A stretch of DNA of 64,000 nucleotides from Thuidium tamariscinum (taxonomy: Eukaryota; Streptophyta; Bryopsida; Hypnales; Thuidiaceae): the NCBI GenBank assembly GCA_947034885.2, contig OX344753.2:16120001-16184000 (forward strand), given 5' to 3'. Positions within the stretch are counted from its first letter, which is position 1, and each line of letters begins with the position of its first letter. The position numbers and the translations under genes are program-made. Of this stretch, positions 1-11,630 are shown piece after piece. The notes below the pieces were generated by a model. It was not told the origin of the DNA, did no database searches, and worked only from the letters and a program-made list of their open reading frames with translations.

Positions 1-1726
1 AAAGAAAAATATTCTAGGAACCTAACACAAGTTGTTTCATATTTTTTGAAGCATTATTGAATTAGTTATGAATTTTCAAACACAGTTTGGCATAGGGCCC
101 TATTTGTGATCCGTCAATAGGCCTCACAAACTCATACATGCACAGTTTGGTAATAAATCTGGCTTTGTTCAAGAACTAGCATTGCAACATGGAAAAAGTA
201 ATCAAGGTGGTTTCTAAATGCGTTCCTTCCTAAATGCTTGAATTAATCATTATTTCAGATTTTGTAACACTTGTAAGAAGGGGGTTCAACAACCAAGTCT
301 TATTTTATTCACTTAGTTGAGAATGAAGCCATTGTGGCTCTGAAACCTTCCATTGAAGAAGGAAAAAACAAACTCTTATCATGCTCCAGTGTCATTGGAA
401 ATTCATGTACCCACAATCAAGTTCCATTTCACAACCTCCTACTGGATGGTTGCAAAAGCCTGGGCAATTTCAGAGCCCTCTCCTGTAAGAGCATCCTGCC
501 TTGTGAAGTTTTGTTTCATTCATGTGAAAAAAACAAACACGCAAGAGTATGCTTTAATTCATTTTCAGCAGAAGTCTCTAGATTGTACAGTACAACGTGG
601 TCAGCTCTGAGTATTGGTTGACCAAGTTAGTACAAAACTTCCAGACATTGCACGTTTTGTTTTTTTTCCTTCTGACACAAATGAAACAAGACTTTATGCA
701 TCAGTGGGTTTTTTTCTGGCATTTTGGTGCAAAATTGCACTAAATTTTTTGGTCTGGCACCAAGCTTATAGGAAAAAAAACAGTAAAATTTTCGATGAAA
801 TCGTCAATAAACTTCAATTTTTTTTCAAATATTGGATGAAATCGTCAAATAATGGATGAAAATAGAATTATAGATATGTATTATGTGTTAATATGATATT
901 TTCTATCCATTATAAAATGAAATAGTGCCACTTTGACACTTCATAAGAAATGAAAAAAAACCCTTGTTATGCATCTACCTTACACCTACTCAAGAGAGAA
1001 AAATCCCTTCCTCGGTGGGTGGACTCTTCAAGATAGGAGGTGCAAAAAGTGCCCATTTAAGATCTGAAAACTAATTTGGGGAGGTTAAACTTATTGAAAT
1101 ATTTTTCTATAATTTTATCCAAGTTATTTCATCTTTTTGGAGTTTAATTAAATTAGTTGTGAATTTTTGAAGTGAGCTAGAATGCAATGGTTACTAAAAG
1201 ATTTAAAGGCTTTGAAGATTTAAGACTTAAAATTTCTATATTGAAAATTTGAGTTGAAAGTTTGAAAATTAGAGAAAGAAAAAGTACCTAGTTTTTATTC
1301 TTAAGAAAATCATTAAGTAGAAGTAGGTGGGACAAAGAAGGAAAAACAAAATTGCTAATAGTTCTTTGATGGAATTAATTGGCGAATCCTAGTGGCAAGA
1401 TTTTTCCAGTAGGCAAACTAAGACTTTTTTTGAATTGTAAAAATTGAATTGAACAAATGAATCCTTTTAGGAATTATTTGAAGAAAATGATATAATTGGT
1501 TAAGAAAAAACTCTTTATAACTTCTAATCGCTAATTCAAAATAAGATTGAGCCTAATCATTCCTTGAAGACAAAATAATTTTCCATAAGAAACAAAATTT
1601 TAAAATATTCATGTTGAATTTTTGAGTATTTTTCATCTATTGTTTGGTAAAGTCCTTTTGAAACTTAGGAACACCTAGTTTCTTAAAAACGCACTAGTTG
1701 AAATAAAAATTGCAATGCTTGAAAGC
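1..1726. other. AT-rich intergenic DNA
   Basis: No gene is supported here. The short open frames between 334 and 859 overlap each other in different frames, lack homology I recognise, and read into A/T runs. The sequence looks like decayed repeat DNA. Confidence 0.6.
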
Positions 1727-1978
1727 CAATAATGCTAGTATGTGAACATGAACATGTGAGCATGTGAGCCTTGAGCATATATATAAGTAGATATCATGTA
1801 ACCATTGAAGGTATTTATAACATAAACACCTATAAAATAGGTATTCATAGCATATATGCACTATTATCATAAAAGGTTACTATAATATAGACACTTATAT
1901 CATAGGTGTATAGTCCTCTAAGCTCATAGACACTTATATCATAGGTTCACACTTCTAAGCTTACTTAGTAGCAACCTT
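1727..1978. mobile_element. MITE of the GCTAGTATGTGAGC family, copy 1
   Basis: The left end reads GCTAGTATGTGAACATGAAC and the right end, reverse complemented, begins GGTTGCTACTAAGTAAGC, so the two termini are imperfect inverted repeats. The interior has many short inverted motifs of the form CACCTATAnnATAGGTG. An 11-bp word, TGCTTGAAAGC, occurs at 1716-1726 and again at 1979-1989 and may be or include the target-site duplication. Related copies lie at 62404-62655 and about 46056-46312. Confidence 0.6.
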
Positions 1979-2093
1979 TGCTTGAAAGCTAGTTTGCTTT
2001 TCTATCTTCAAAGAGTTCCGAAAATCGAGGTAATAGGAACTTAATTGTCTTATTTTTCTAGTGTTTTCCCAAGAAGACACTTAGTCTTCCTTT

Positions 2094-2900
2094 AGGAATT
2101 AAATCTTTTAACAACTAGCCTACTAAATTTGGCAACATAGCAATTTTGGCTAGGTATATGCAATTGGACATTTCTATGTTGTGGGCCCAAATTTTAATAG
2201 AAGGTGTGGATGAGGAATATTTTTCATGTGCATTTGAAAATAGGTGTAAAAATTTATGGCCTAATATGAAACATTCATTGAAAGTCAAATTGTTGTAGAA
2301 GACCTCCCCTTTTCACACAAAAGTTACACTTATATCCTATATGTTATTTTTTTCAAAAGGGGCAATTTAAGCAGATTAAAAAATGACTTTTTTTTAAAAC
2401 AAAAATTGAAATTGGTTTTCTAGATTTGTATATACATGGAAAACTTTAAATCATTTGATTTTGATAAATGAGTCAAAAGTTATGAGTTTTTGGGTGTGGG
2501 CAATTATGGATTTGTAACTCCTATATAAACTTTGAAAGCCTTTATTTTACTCAATTTTCAATATTTTTTGTCTACTTCCTTTCCTTTTCCTATATGATGT
2601 ACAAATCCAAATGATCTAAAAAATTTCAAACATGCAAATGAATCTAAACAAGCATTTCCATTTTTGACATTTTTTCATGCAAATGTGAGCTTGTGAAGTG
2701 CATCTCTTTGTTTTTTATATGGCTAGTAGAAAGATTTTGTGAGTTCAAAAGCTCATAATTATCTTACAATCCATGTAGTGAAAACTTTTGAATTTTTTGG
2801 GACATATCTTCAAGTCAGCATATTATAAGATCTTATAATTATAGGTGTCCAAATTTTTTTTTTCCAAAATATGATACTTATTCTAAGAATGGGTAGTTTT
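2094..2900. repeat. Dispersed AT-rich repeat, copy A
   Basis: About 800 bp that align by eye with 7500-8390 in the same orientation, and for part of their length with 48170-48900 in reverse orientation. Shared landmarks include CTACTAAATTTGGCAACATAGC, cited here only by its start at 2119, then TGAGTCAAAAGTTATGA and TTATAAGATCTTAT. No coding frame survives. It is probably an old transposon; the class is not clear. Confidence 0.55.
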
Positions 2901-5081
2901 GGAATGTATTTTGGTAAAGACATAATTGAGGAACTTGAGGGCTTGATGTTAAAAAAAATTGAGTTTGTCTTTTACAATGCTAATGTAGAATGTACAACCC
3001 ATTGCAATCAAGTGACCCATGACAAGCATCCAATAATTCTATGATGAATTTCCAAACTAATGGAGTGATTTGTGGCCTTGACAAAAACATCCAAGTATTT
3101 TAGTGTAAATCATTGTTGGAAATGCATTTTTTTAGGTCTTTTACATTAAAAAATATTGTGACTACTTTAGAAGAATAAAGCAAGCACTATGGATACAATT
3201 GCATGTTGCTTTGGGGGTAGTCTACAAATTTTTTTGGATTGAACACATCAAAACTTCATAGTAACATCTTACTTTGCCAAAAAATTTTTTTTTTAATACT
3301 TGCAATCATAAATCATGTTGATTGCTTAAAACTACAAAGTCCACCATAAGGAAAGAGGTTCTAAAATTGCTCAAGTTCTAAACCACCTACCTTCTCAAAT
3401 GTACACTATTTGTACACACTACTTTTTCATCTTTACAAGAATGTAAAAACAATGTATACTTGAGGGGTGGGTGGGTTATAAAGCTATGCCATTTCAACTT
3501 CAAAATTTCATAACTAATTCCACAAAGCTCCAAAAAAAATGAAACAACTTGGGTTAGATGCCAATTCCACTTGTCATTCAAGGAAAATTTGCTGAAAAAA
3601 ATTCAAGGAGTTTCACCTCCCCAAAATTCAATTTCATCTCTTAGATGAGTACTTTATAGACCTTCTCTCTGAACCCCTAAGTGCCTAAGCCTTGGCAAGT
3701 CTATTTTTCCTATGAAAAAAGAGCATGGGCTTATAGTGATCCCCAATGAAGCAAATTGTTTTTTTTTCAAAATATAACCACTTAGATGTTTTAAGAACTT
3801 GCTTATTAGTATCTACGCCAATTTTGAGTGCAAAATTGCATAGGAGGTGTGAGATTATAACATGAAAAATGTATGTTGTTTATTTTTAGTGTGCTGCCCT
3901 TCCCCACAATGTTTCATAAATTTGCATCTAAAAGTTTTTGGAAATGGAGGTGACATGAACAATTACAAACATCGTTAGCATATCAAAATGTACTTTCAAA
4001 AAAATGAATTTTACATGAAAAGCTATAATATTCATTAGACAATCCACCTTGCAATTGTTGAAGTACACATTTATTCTGTAACTATAAATAGCAAATATCT
4101 TCAAATTAACACTTGCATGTTTAAATTTTCAATGGTGAAAATCATGAAAACACTTTTCACTTTCTATTGGGACCATTTTCAAAGCTTTTGGATAAGTACA
4201 ATTTTTAAAATCTCAAATCAAGTGAACTTGGCATGTTGTGTACAAAACCAGAAAATGAAGTAAAATTGATAAGCTTTACTCTCCACTAATGTTACCTACA
4301 TGCGTTTGAAGATCCCTCAATAATCCAAAAAAAAATTCTGTGAAAAAATGAAAGTTTTCAATAGTTAACCCTAAAAATTGCCCAATTGTTTTTTGAAATG
4401 GTCAAACAAATTTAACTACCCATCTAGATTTGATTTGAAAATTTCTGCACGACCACATATGGTCATTCAGATAGTTAGGAGTTAACCTTGAAACACTGGG
4501 CCTATAACCACTGATTTCAAGGATCACTGTCTGTCACTTAGTTTGTTGCCATTTTGTAACCAGATGTGTATGAAAATTTTTAATTTAATTTTTCAGAGAT
4601 GAAACTGCATGTCCTCTATACTTCACGAAAATTTCAGATTTTTTTTGGGAAAAATGTATTTCCTGGATTTGTTTAAAGAATAATTGAAGAAAAAATCATA
4701 TCAAATAAAAAATAATCTCAAAAATTTCACCGTGTGTAAACATTATAGGAACAAACATCATGGTGTAAATTGATTTGCCATGTACATCTATAGTTAACCC
4801 CTAAGTGCTCAAACGACCATTTTCTGGTCGCTGCCTGACTTCGGGCAGAATTTTCGGGCAAAAAAAAAACTTTTTTCAAACTTTTTTTTTTCAGTTTTGA
4901 AAAAATTGGGTTTTCTTTCAACATTGATACTCAAAACTAAGATTAGTACGGTCAAAAAAAAGTTATAGCAAAAAAAGGAGAAATAGTACAAAGTGTCTAA
5001 AATTGCTTAGTGTTGAAAAACTTACTATTTGGGAGAAGTATTGATGCTCTCATTAGTAAATACTTTTTATTTTTTTACAAG
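2901..5081. other. AT-rich intergenic DNA with small hairpins
   Basis: No gene supported. Two small hairpins sit at about 4813-4850: CGACCATTTTCTGGTCG and CTGCCTGACTTCGGGCAG. The minus-strand open frames at 3387-3581 and 4727-4991 look like chance frames in A/T-rich sequence. Confidence 0.55.
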
Positions 5082-5637
5082 TCAATAAAAACCACAATTT
5101 TGACCAACCCAAAAAAAATTCAAATCATAAAAATAGAAATTGTATTTTTGGTGAATTTTTGAAGTTATATCTTCAAAATTCATTTGAAGAGAATCTATAA
5201 ATATTTTTTTAATTTTGATCATATGGATACTTTCTACTTTTTGTGCTTTACATTATCTTCTTTGATGCTAACTTCAAAAAAGTTGTAAAGCTTATATTTT
5301 ATAACACATTTGTATTTTGTCTTAATCCCTTGGGCTTTTAGAGGTTGAATATTTTGCATTTTTCTATAAATCAATAAAAAAACACAATTTTGACCAACCA
5401 AAAAAATTTTCAAATCCTAAAAATAGAAATTGTATTTTTGGTGAATTTTTGAAGTTATATCTTCAAAATTCATTTAAAAATAATCTAAAAACATTTTTTT
5501 TACTTTGACTGTATGGATACTTTCTACTTTTTGTGCTTTACATTATCTTCTTTGATACTAACTTCAAAAAAGTTGTAATGCTTATATTTTATAACACATT
5601 TGTGTTTTGTCCTAACCCCTTGGGCTTTTAGGGGTTA
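5082..5637. repeat. Tandem direct repeat, two copies of about 290 bp
   Basis: Copy 1 runs about 5082-5346 and copy 2 about 5371-5637. Both contain CACAATTTTGACCAACC, GAAATTGTATTTTTGGTG, GGATACTTTCTACTTTTTG and end near CTTGGGCTTTTAG. Identity is high, so the duplication looks fairly recent. No coding potential. Confidence 0.8.
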
Positions 5638-5979
5638 AAATGCAGTGGACATTGAAAATATAACCAAAGTTCAGACTGCAATAAAATATTCAATTTTACA
5701 AATATTTCGAAAATTCAAATTGGAAAAGAAACAAGCCAGAGTAGAGGACCTCCATTTCATTAGTTGGCTCAAATTCAAAAAATGTCATTTTCCAGGAGAA
5801 ATTTCAGATTTACCCAATTTCTCAAAATACACTAAAATGGCAAATTTTGCTATCCGTTTTCTCTAATTACTTCTCAACTACATAGAAACAAACATTAGTA
5901 AGACTAAAAACTCAGTTGGATACTCTTTGTAACTCAACATGAAAGATCTTTTTTTTTTAAAGTGGATGAAAAAACTACT
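5638..5979. other. AT-rich intergenic DNA
   Basis: An open frame of 73 codons at 5645-5866 shows no recognisable protein family and no splice context. I treat it as chance. Confidence 0.5.
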
Positions 5980-6480
5980 GTTTACCTCTTCTTATGACCC
6001 TCGACTGTCATCCAAACGTCACAAAATGGCGTTGGCGGCAGTCCAAGCATAATTGCTGCATGTGCGTGAGGCACACATCCCACAAGAAGACCCGCATGAC
6101 AAACTAGACCAGTTATGAGTCCCCAATCGCAAAGGGACGCAGACTCCCCCATGGGGTTTCCTCCAGAACACCATGCCACCAGCTCCAGAATGAATTGCCC
6201 CCACACTAAGTTTCATGTTCACTCAATGCTCACGAGATGTTCCAAGTCTCCGCACAGTCTGCCTGCGCTGAAGACTTGATGCAATGCGTGCTTCTTTTGA
6301 GAAATTTCCATTCATTGGTAAGTTAGACTTCATTCCAACGAATCGGAGGAACTTTTCGGTTGCCAGCCCGCCAATTTGACTGTGGATTGAAGACTCACAA
6401 TTCGTTACCTGAAGGGAAGCAGAGTTGGTGTACGGAGAGTTGTGGAGTGTCTGTTCTTCTAAAGTGACGCTGCTCACTTG
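5980..6480. other. GC-richer island, possible captured gene fragment
   Basis: About 500 bp with base composition clearly different from its AT-rich surroundings. Three overlapping minus-strand frames (6223-6477, 6019-6222, 5982-6206) are open but give no family I recognise. One has a hydrophobic stretch near GLVCHAGLLVGCVPHAHA. There is no promoter or exon chain I can connect. It may be a gene fragment carried by a transposon or a relic exon. Confidence 0.35.
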
Positions 6481-7299
6481 GAGGTCGTGTGATTAAAAAA
6501 AAGAAAAAAAAGGACACTCATGACATTTAGTAGCATGTTGTGGCTCTGCCTTCTCTACAGTGAAGGGTGTGGCATATTCTACAACCAACCACTTCAGCCA
6601 GGGTAAATTGACTCTTATTGCCCTGTCGGGGCAAACCTCTCCATCCTCCACATGTCCACTTCTTTCAATAGTTACTGATGAAACAGTGTTGGGGGGTCAA
6701 ATATTTCACAACTTCCATTGTTGAGAGAAGGCAAAGCTAGCCAATGCTACTGAATGTTACTGTGTTGCTTTGTTTTGCATGTAAGAGTAAATAATAAACC
6801 CCAAAAAGATTGTTCAGTGGTTTCTAAGGGGACAAAATGGATTTTGGATAGGTTCTTATGACCTCAATTTTTGGTAATATTATTTGAAACATTCTCATAA
6901 GATAAAAAAAACTTATTAGCTTTGTGGGTATGTAAGGTAGGTACACCTAAAAGCACCATGTTCCTAAAAGTGCCATCTATAATGCACATACAAGTCCAAA
7001 ATTAGTCATGTTCACAAACTGTAATGGACTGAAATTTGACGAAGCTAGTCTTGTAGTATATTTTTAGCTAGAATTTAAAAGATTTTCAAAAATAGATAAT
7101 TAAATGTCGTGTAAAGTCTACAAAGTGAGCTTCTTTCTACTTGCATTTTGAAACATATAAAAAGTTAATTTGGTGGGTTTTTTGGTGAATGACCATCTCC
7201 AAAAAGTTGTTGCAAATGGCCAATTTTTATTTTATTTATTTGAAAAATTTCTTATTAAAACATTGAAGTACCTACTTTCTTGAGATTTGGCATTTTTCT
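6481..7299. other. AT-rich intergenic DNA
   Basis: No gene, RNA or clear element boundary seen. The stretch from about 7130 probably belongs to the MITE relic that ends at 7482. Confidence 0.5.
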
Positions 7300-7482
7300 A
7301 GTTCTCTAACTTAGAGATTTTCTTAACAAATTTCCTTTGGAGGTTACCTTCATCTTAAAGGTGCATACATTGGCCATATTTTTTAAAAGATTTCTTTTTT
7401 TCTAATTTTAAAGTATTTTAGAAAAAGTCATGAGTACTATTACAAAATGTAGCAAATTGTACAGGTGTTTCTTGCAATCACC
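7300..7482. mobile_element. Partial MITE of the AGGGTGATTGCAAGAA family
   Basis: The right end reads TTTCTTGCAATCACC, the complement of the family terminus GGTGATTGCAAGAA. The adjacent 180 bp match the right half of the copy at 25464-26210, including a shared ACTTAGAGA...CTTAAAGGT...CATATTTTTT block. I could not find the left terminus, which is lost or diverged. Confidence 0.6.
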
Positions 7483-7499
7483 AACAGCCATTAACCCCT

Positions 7500-8390
7500 A
7501 AAAGACTAGCTTGCTACATTTGGCAATATAGCAATTTTGGATATGTACATACAATTGAAGATTTCTATATTTTAGGCCCAAAATTTAATAGAAGGTGTAT
7601 ATAGACAAGGAATATCTTTTATGTGCACCAAGAATCAAAACATTTGGAAATATAAGTGAAAAGTTATGGCTTGATATGTTACTTATTTCTATAAATGAAC
7701 AATTTAGATACATTAAAAAAATCACTTTTTTCTAAAACCAAATTTAAAATTGGTTTTCAAGATTATTTTACATATATGTGGAAAGCTTTTAATCAATCTA
7801 TTTTGATCAATGAGTCAAAAGTTATGAAGAATTTTTGTTTGTAGGAACTTCTAGTTTCTCTACTCCAAGATAAACTTTGAAGTCCTTTATTTTATTAAAT
7901 TTTTAATATTTTCTTGAAGAAATAAAATCATAGGATGGAGATTGTTTATTAAAACATTGCAACCAATGAGATTGGCATTTTTCAATTCCATAACTAAATT
8001 CTTAAGAATTTTGAATTTTGAATCATTTTCTACTTCTTTCTATTTACTATCTTTTTCTATATGTTATACAAATCTAAATGATCTAAAATTTTCAAGCATG
8101 TATACAACTTGCTTTGAAGAATGAATCCCAAGAAGCACCACCAACTTGGACTCTTTTTCATGCAAATGTGAGCTCGCAAAGTGTTGGTGCCCAATTTTTC
8201 ACAAGGCTAAAAAGAAGGATTTTTTGAATTTGAGAGCTGATATTTTGCAATCCATGTGGTAGAAATCAATTTTGAAATTTTTTTGATATCTTTGATGACC
8301 AACATGTTATAAGATCTTATGATTACATGCATCCAAAAATAAATTCCAAAATTAGTATTTGTACTAAAAATGACAATTTTGAAAATATAA
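7500..8390. repeat. Dispersed AT-rich repeat, copy B
   Basis: Same family as 2094-2900 (same orientation) and 48170-48900 (opposite). Shared landmarks: TTTGGCAATATAGC, AATGAGTCAAAAGTTATGA, AATAAAATCATAGGATG, ATTGGCATTTTTCAATTCC, and TTATAAGATCTTAT. The open frame at 7942-8124 lies inside this repeat and is not a gene. Confidence 0.6.
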
Positions 8391-9600
8391 CCCCCTCTAA
8401 AAACCTAAGAGGAAATTCAATTATAATTGCATGGATCACATTGATTGGATTGGGCTAATTCCCTAGAGGGTTGTAGGAGCTAGGGTGAGGCCTGGTTTGC
8501 CAAGGTAAGTTGGTCCATCTTTGAGAAAGAGATATGCTTGGAGTTTAAAAACTTTATCAACATTAAATGTCAACTTCTACGAAGTATGTGCCTACTTTTG
8601 GAAAGCTATAATTTTTTGTTCTCATAATAGATTCCAATGCCAGACAGTTTCCACTTTTGAGGTAGCAAAAAATACCCCCACCCATCCAATCACCCCTTCA
8701 TCCCTCCCCCCTCTAATGAAAGTTAACAATTTAATATATTAGTTGAGGAGCCATCAATAAGACAATTTTGTTCATTGTGAGGGGCCCTAGTTTTGAAGGA
8801 TGCAAAAAAAGAATCCCTTCTCTTTCTTGAGTAAATAATGTTATGCAATCTAAAAACATCAAAAACATCTGGTGATTAAATTTGTAGAAGAAATTTCTAT
8901 TGGTAGTAAAAAAAATAGAGAAAAATTAGAATTAATTATAAAGTCCATCTTTGTGTTTGTGAACGGGTGTGAGAAGGAGGTTTAACTTAGAATAGAAGAA
9001 AAGAAACATTGCACCAAATTCAATGAGACCTCAGTTTTGATGGTCCAAGAATTTCACCTTATGTTTTTTTTCTCAAACTCAACCTTATGGTCGTGCATTG
9101 CACACGCTTTACAATTAATACTATTAACAAGACTCAATATTTGAAACCCTTGGCAAACGTTGAATCCTACCATTGAAGATGGGCCTAGTGGGGTGGTAGG
9201 GTGGATTTACCTCAGGGCAAAAAAAACATGAATTTTTTAATTTTTGCAAATTAATTCAGAATTCATATTGCAATCACAGCCCCCAAATTAGTTGTGAAGG
9301 TTCTAAGACATACCCTCAACACGACATAAAATAGGGAGATTTTTTTTCCACTGTTGTCCCAAAGAACCCAAAATTTACCCTGCTAGTCCCACCTTCGATG
9401 GAAGGATTTAACCCTAAAGCGCTCCGACGTCCATATTCTGAACGATGAACAGAGGGCTTCAAGGCACTGTTTCATTCAATTAACTTCTCATTTATCAAAT
9501 GTAAGACTTGAATCTAAAAAAGACACCCTTCCTTAATGACCAAATTCATTAAATTATGGTAAATGATATATCTATACAAAGCTCTAAGCGAAAATGCACA
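8391..9600. other. AT-rich intergenic DNA
   Basis: No gene supported. The 73-codon frame at 8521-8742 has no recognisable domain. Confidence 0.5.
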
Positions 9601-11630
9601 AACATTCAAAAAAGGATGGAGACGTTTCAGGGTTAACGTCCCCCCCACGGCCTTCCCTCATCAATATGGGCATCAAAGGAAACTAGCTGGAAAAGCTCCC
9701 CTCCCCAAATATCCCGTGCCCCTTCCCCTGCTTTGGACACTGGACACTCCCTCCAACGGTCCCATGTTCCAATCCCAGCAGCTAGCGAGCCGCAGCCCGT
9801 CGCCCGTCCCGTGCCCCAGCACGGAATGCGACGCCACTTGTGGACAACGCAAGCCTGGTGCCTTCCAACAGTGAAGCCCCGGGGCGAATCTCCCCTTGTC
9901 GCACCCACCTCGGGGCACCCCACCCGATCCCCTGTCAGGGACCGACACAGCAGCCGGAAAGCCCGACGTCTAGAACATCCACGCCCGCCGTCCGATCCGC
10001 GCATCCAACAGCCCACAAACACCTCCGAATCTCCCTTCACCGCGCCTCCACCGCGGGCACCGATCAATGCGGGGGGAGCCTTCTGGGAGCCTTCGCACGA
10101 AGCAGCGGACGGGGCGGAAACAGATCGATCCGTCGCCTTGAGTGAGTACGCCCACTCACTTACCCACTCACTTACTCACTCACTCACTCACTCCCCGGGA
10201 GATTAGTACTTCGTAATAGTTCTAATTTACTAACTCGGGAGCGACGGAGCGAGCGATCGATGTTGGCGGCTCGGCCCACAATTAATGGAAGGAGCCCCAG
10301 TTGCGTGAACAGTGAACACCTAGAGCGAATCTTTCGAGACGGAGATTTTGAAAAAAACCCGAGAGCCTTTTCCTGACGACACGGCACTCAGCCGAGATTT
10401 TCAGCCTGGGTCGATACTATATTATACTGATACTCCCGGAGATTAATCAGGTTAATTCCAGTTCGACGATAAGATTGCAATCTTACGGTTGAGGGGAAAA
10501 CGAAGAAGTTACCGTAGATGCGTAGCGGGACTTACGCATCAGTGGCCAGGGTCAATGGAATCCTGACGGAGTGCCAAGTCAATCCGTCGAACAAAAAGTG
10601 TTTCTTTGTTTTTGTTTTGTTTTCGGGGGTCGTGTACCAGCAAATGTCTGCAAGATCTGGTTAGTGAGGTCAGGATTTTGATGACGAATTAGAATGTGAG
10701 CGGAAGAGTAACTGCTACGTATTGATAACCTCAGGCGTGGGCTGCAATCTTTCGCTTTTGGGTCGCTTTCCCAGTCGAGCCAAAGTGCCACGTTGAGGTT
10801 CTAGAGCTAGGGCATGTCTTTGATCATATAATGCGCCTCGGGCTCGGAACTACTGTGCCACCCCCAGCAGTTGCAGGGTTGTCGAGGTTCGATCGATCTC
10901 CCCGCCTCGGTGGGACGGATGTGACTGGGCTCACACTTACGACACGGCAAGCTCGAATTCTTTGGCAGCTAGCTCTACTTTCGGGGTACCGTCTCTTTCG
11001 GAATTCTTCTACAATAGCTTCGGTGCCAACAGAATTTTTCAGACTTCGCTGTATGATTATGGCTTTTGCAGGAATGGGATCTTGCGATTGTCTAGGAAGC
11101 TCTCGCTTGGATTGCTCGGGTTGTGTGCGGGCTTTTGTGGATCTGGTCTTGTGACTGCTTTTTGGTATCAGGTCGGTTCGGGAGCGTCGTCTGGATAGTG
11201 TTGAATCTGATCGTGAATTTACTGAACGCCGGGGATTGTGATTACCTCCGGAACCTTCCATTTGAACGGTCTGCATGTGCTCCCGTCTTTTAGCCACATT
11301 CACGCTTCCCAAGGGAGGTTGTCCATCGTGCTGCTGAGTGTTGGTATCCGTGGAATTCACATCCTCCAAGCTCTGATATTTAGAGCTACTGTAGTTGCGC
11401 CAGGCCGGGCGTCTGTTGCTCCGTACAATATTGCACAGACGAGAGGATTCGAACTGATGGAACCTGCATATAGTTTCAGTTTCGGAATTTCGATTTCAAG
11501 TCTTCTTTCGAAAGAGAATGTAGATACCAGAGTGGTGGAAGTTGTTTTTGCTGAAGAATATTCGTTGAACTCGTTGCAGGTGCTGTGGGATTGTGAGGCG
11601 TAGTAGACTTACTGAAGTGCTGACGGGGAG
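9601..11630 (+). promoter_or_regulatory. GC-rich upstream and leader region of the ABCG gene
   Basis: Base composition jumps to GC-rich at about 9640 and stays high into the ABCG first exon. Several long frames overlap on both strands (for example 9633-10067 minus, 9733-10206 plus, 10824-11369 minus). Their translations are low-complexity and rich in P, R, S and G, typical of non-coding GC-rich DNA. A TATA-like run, CTATATTATAC, is near 10415. I infer promoter plus long 5' leader, possibly with leader introns; the transcription start is not visible. Confidence 0.4.
10152..10194. repeat. (ACTC)n microsatellite
   Basis: Imperfect run of the tetramer CACT/ACTC over about 43 bp, interrupted by two CTTAC variants, in the GC-rich region upstream of the ABCG gene. 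Confidence 0.9.

Noticed and set aside
9633-10206. Overlapping frames of 91-157 codons on both strands
   Set aside because: GC-rich DNA gives open frames by chance; translations are low-complexity and overlap in four frames, none with a recognisable family.
10824-11603. Frames of 78-181 codons on both strands before the ABCG start
   Set aside because: They overlap one another and have no splice link to the ABCG frame; more likely leader sequence.
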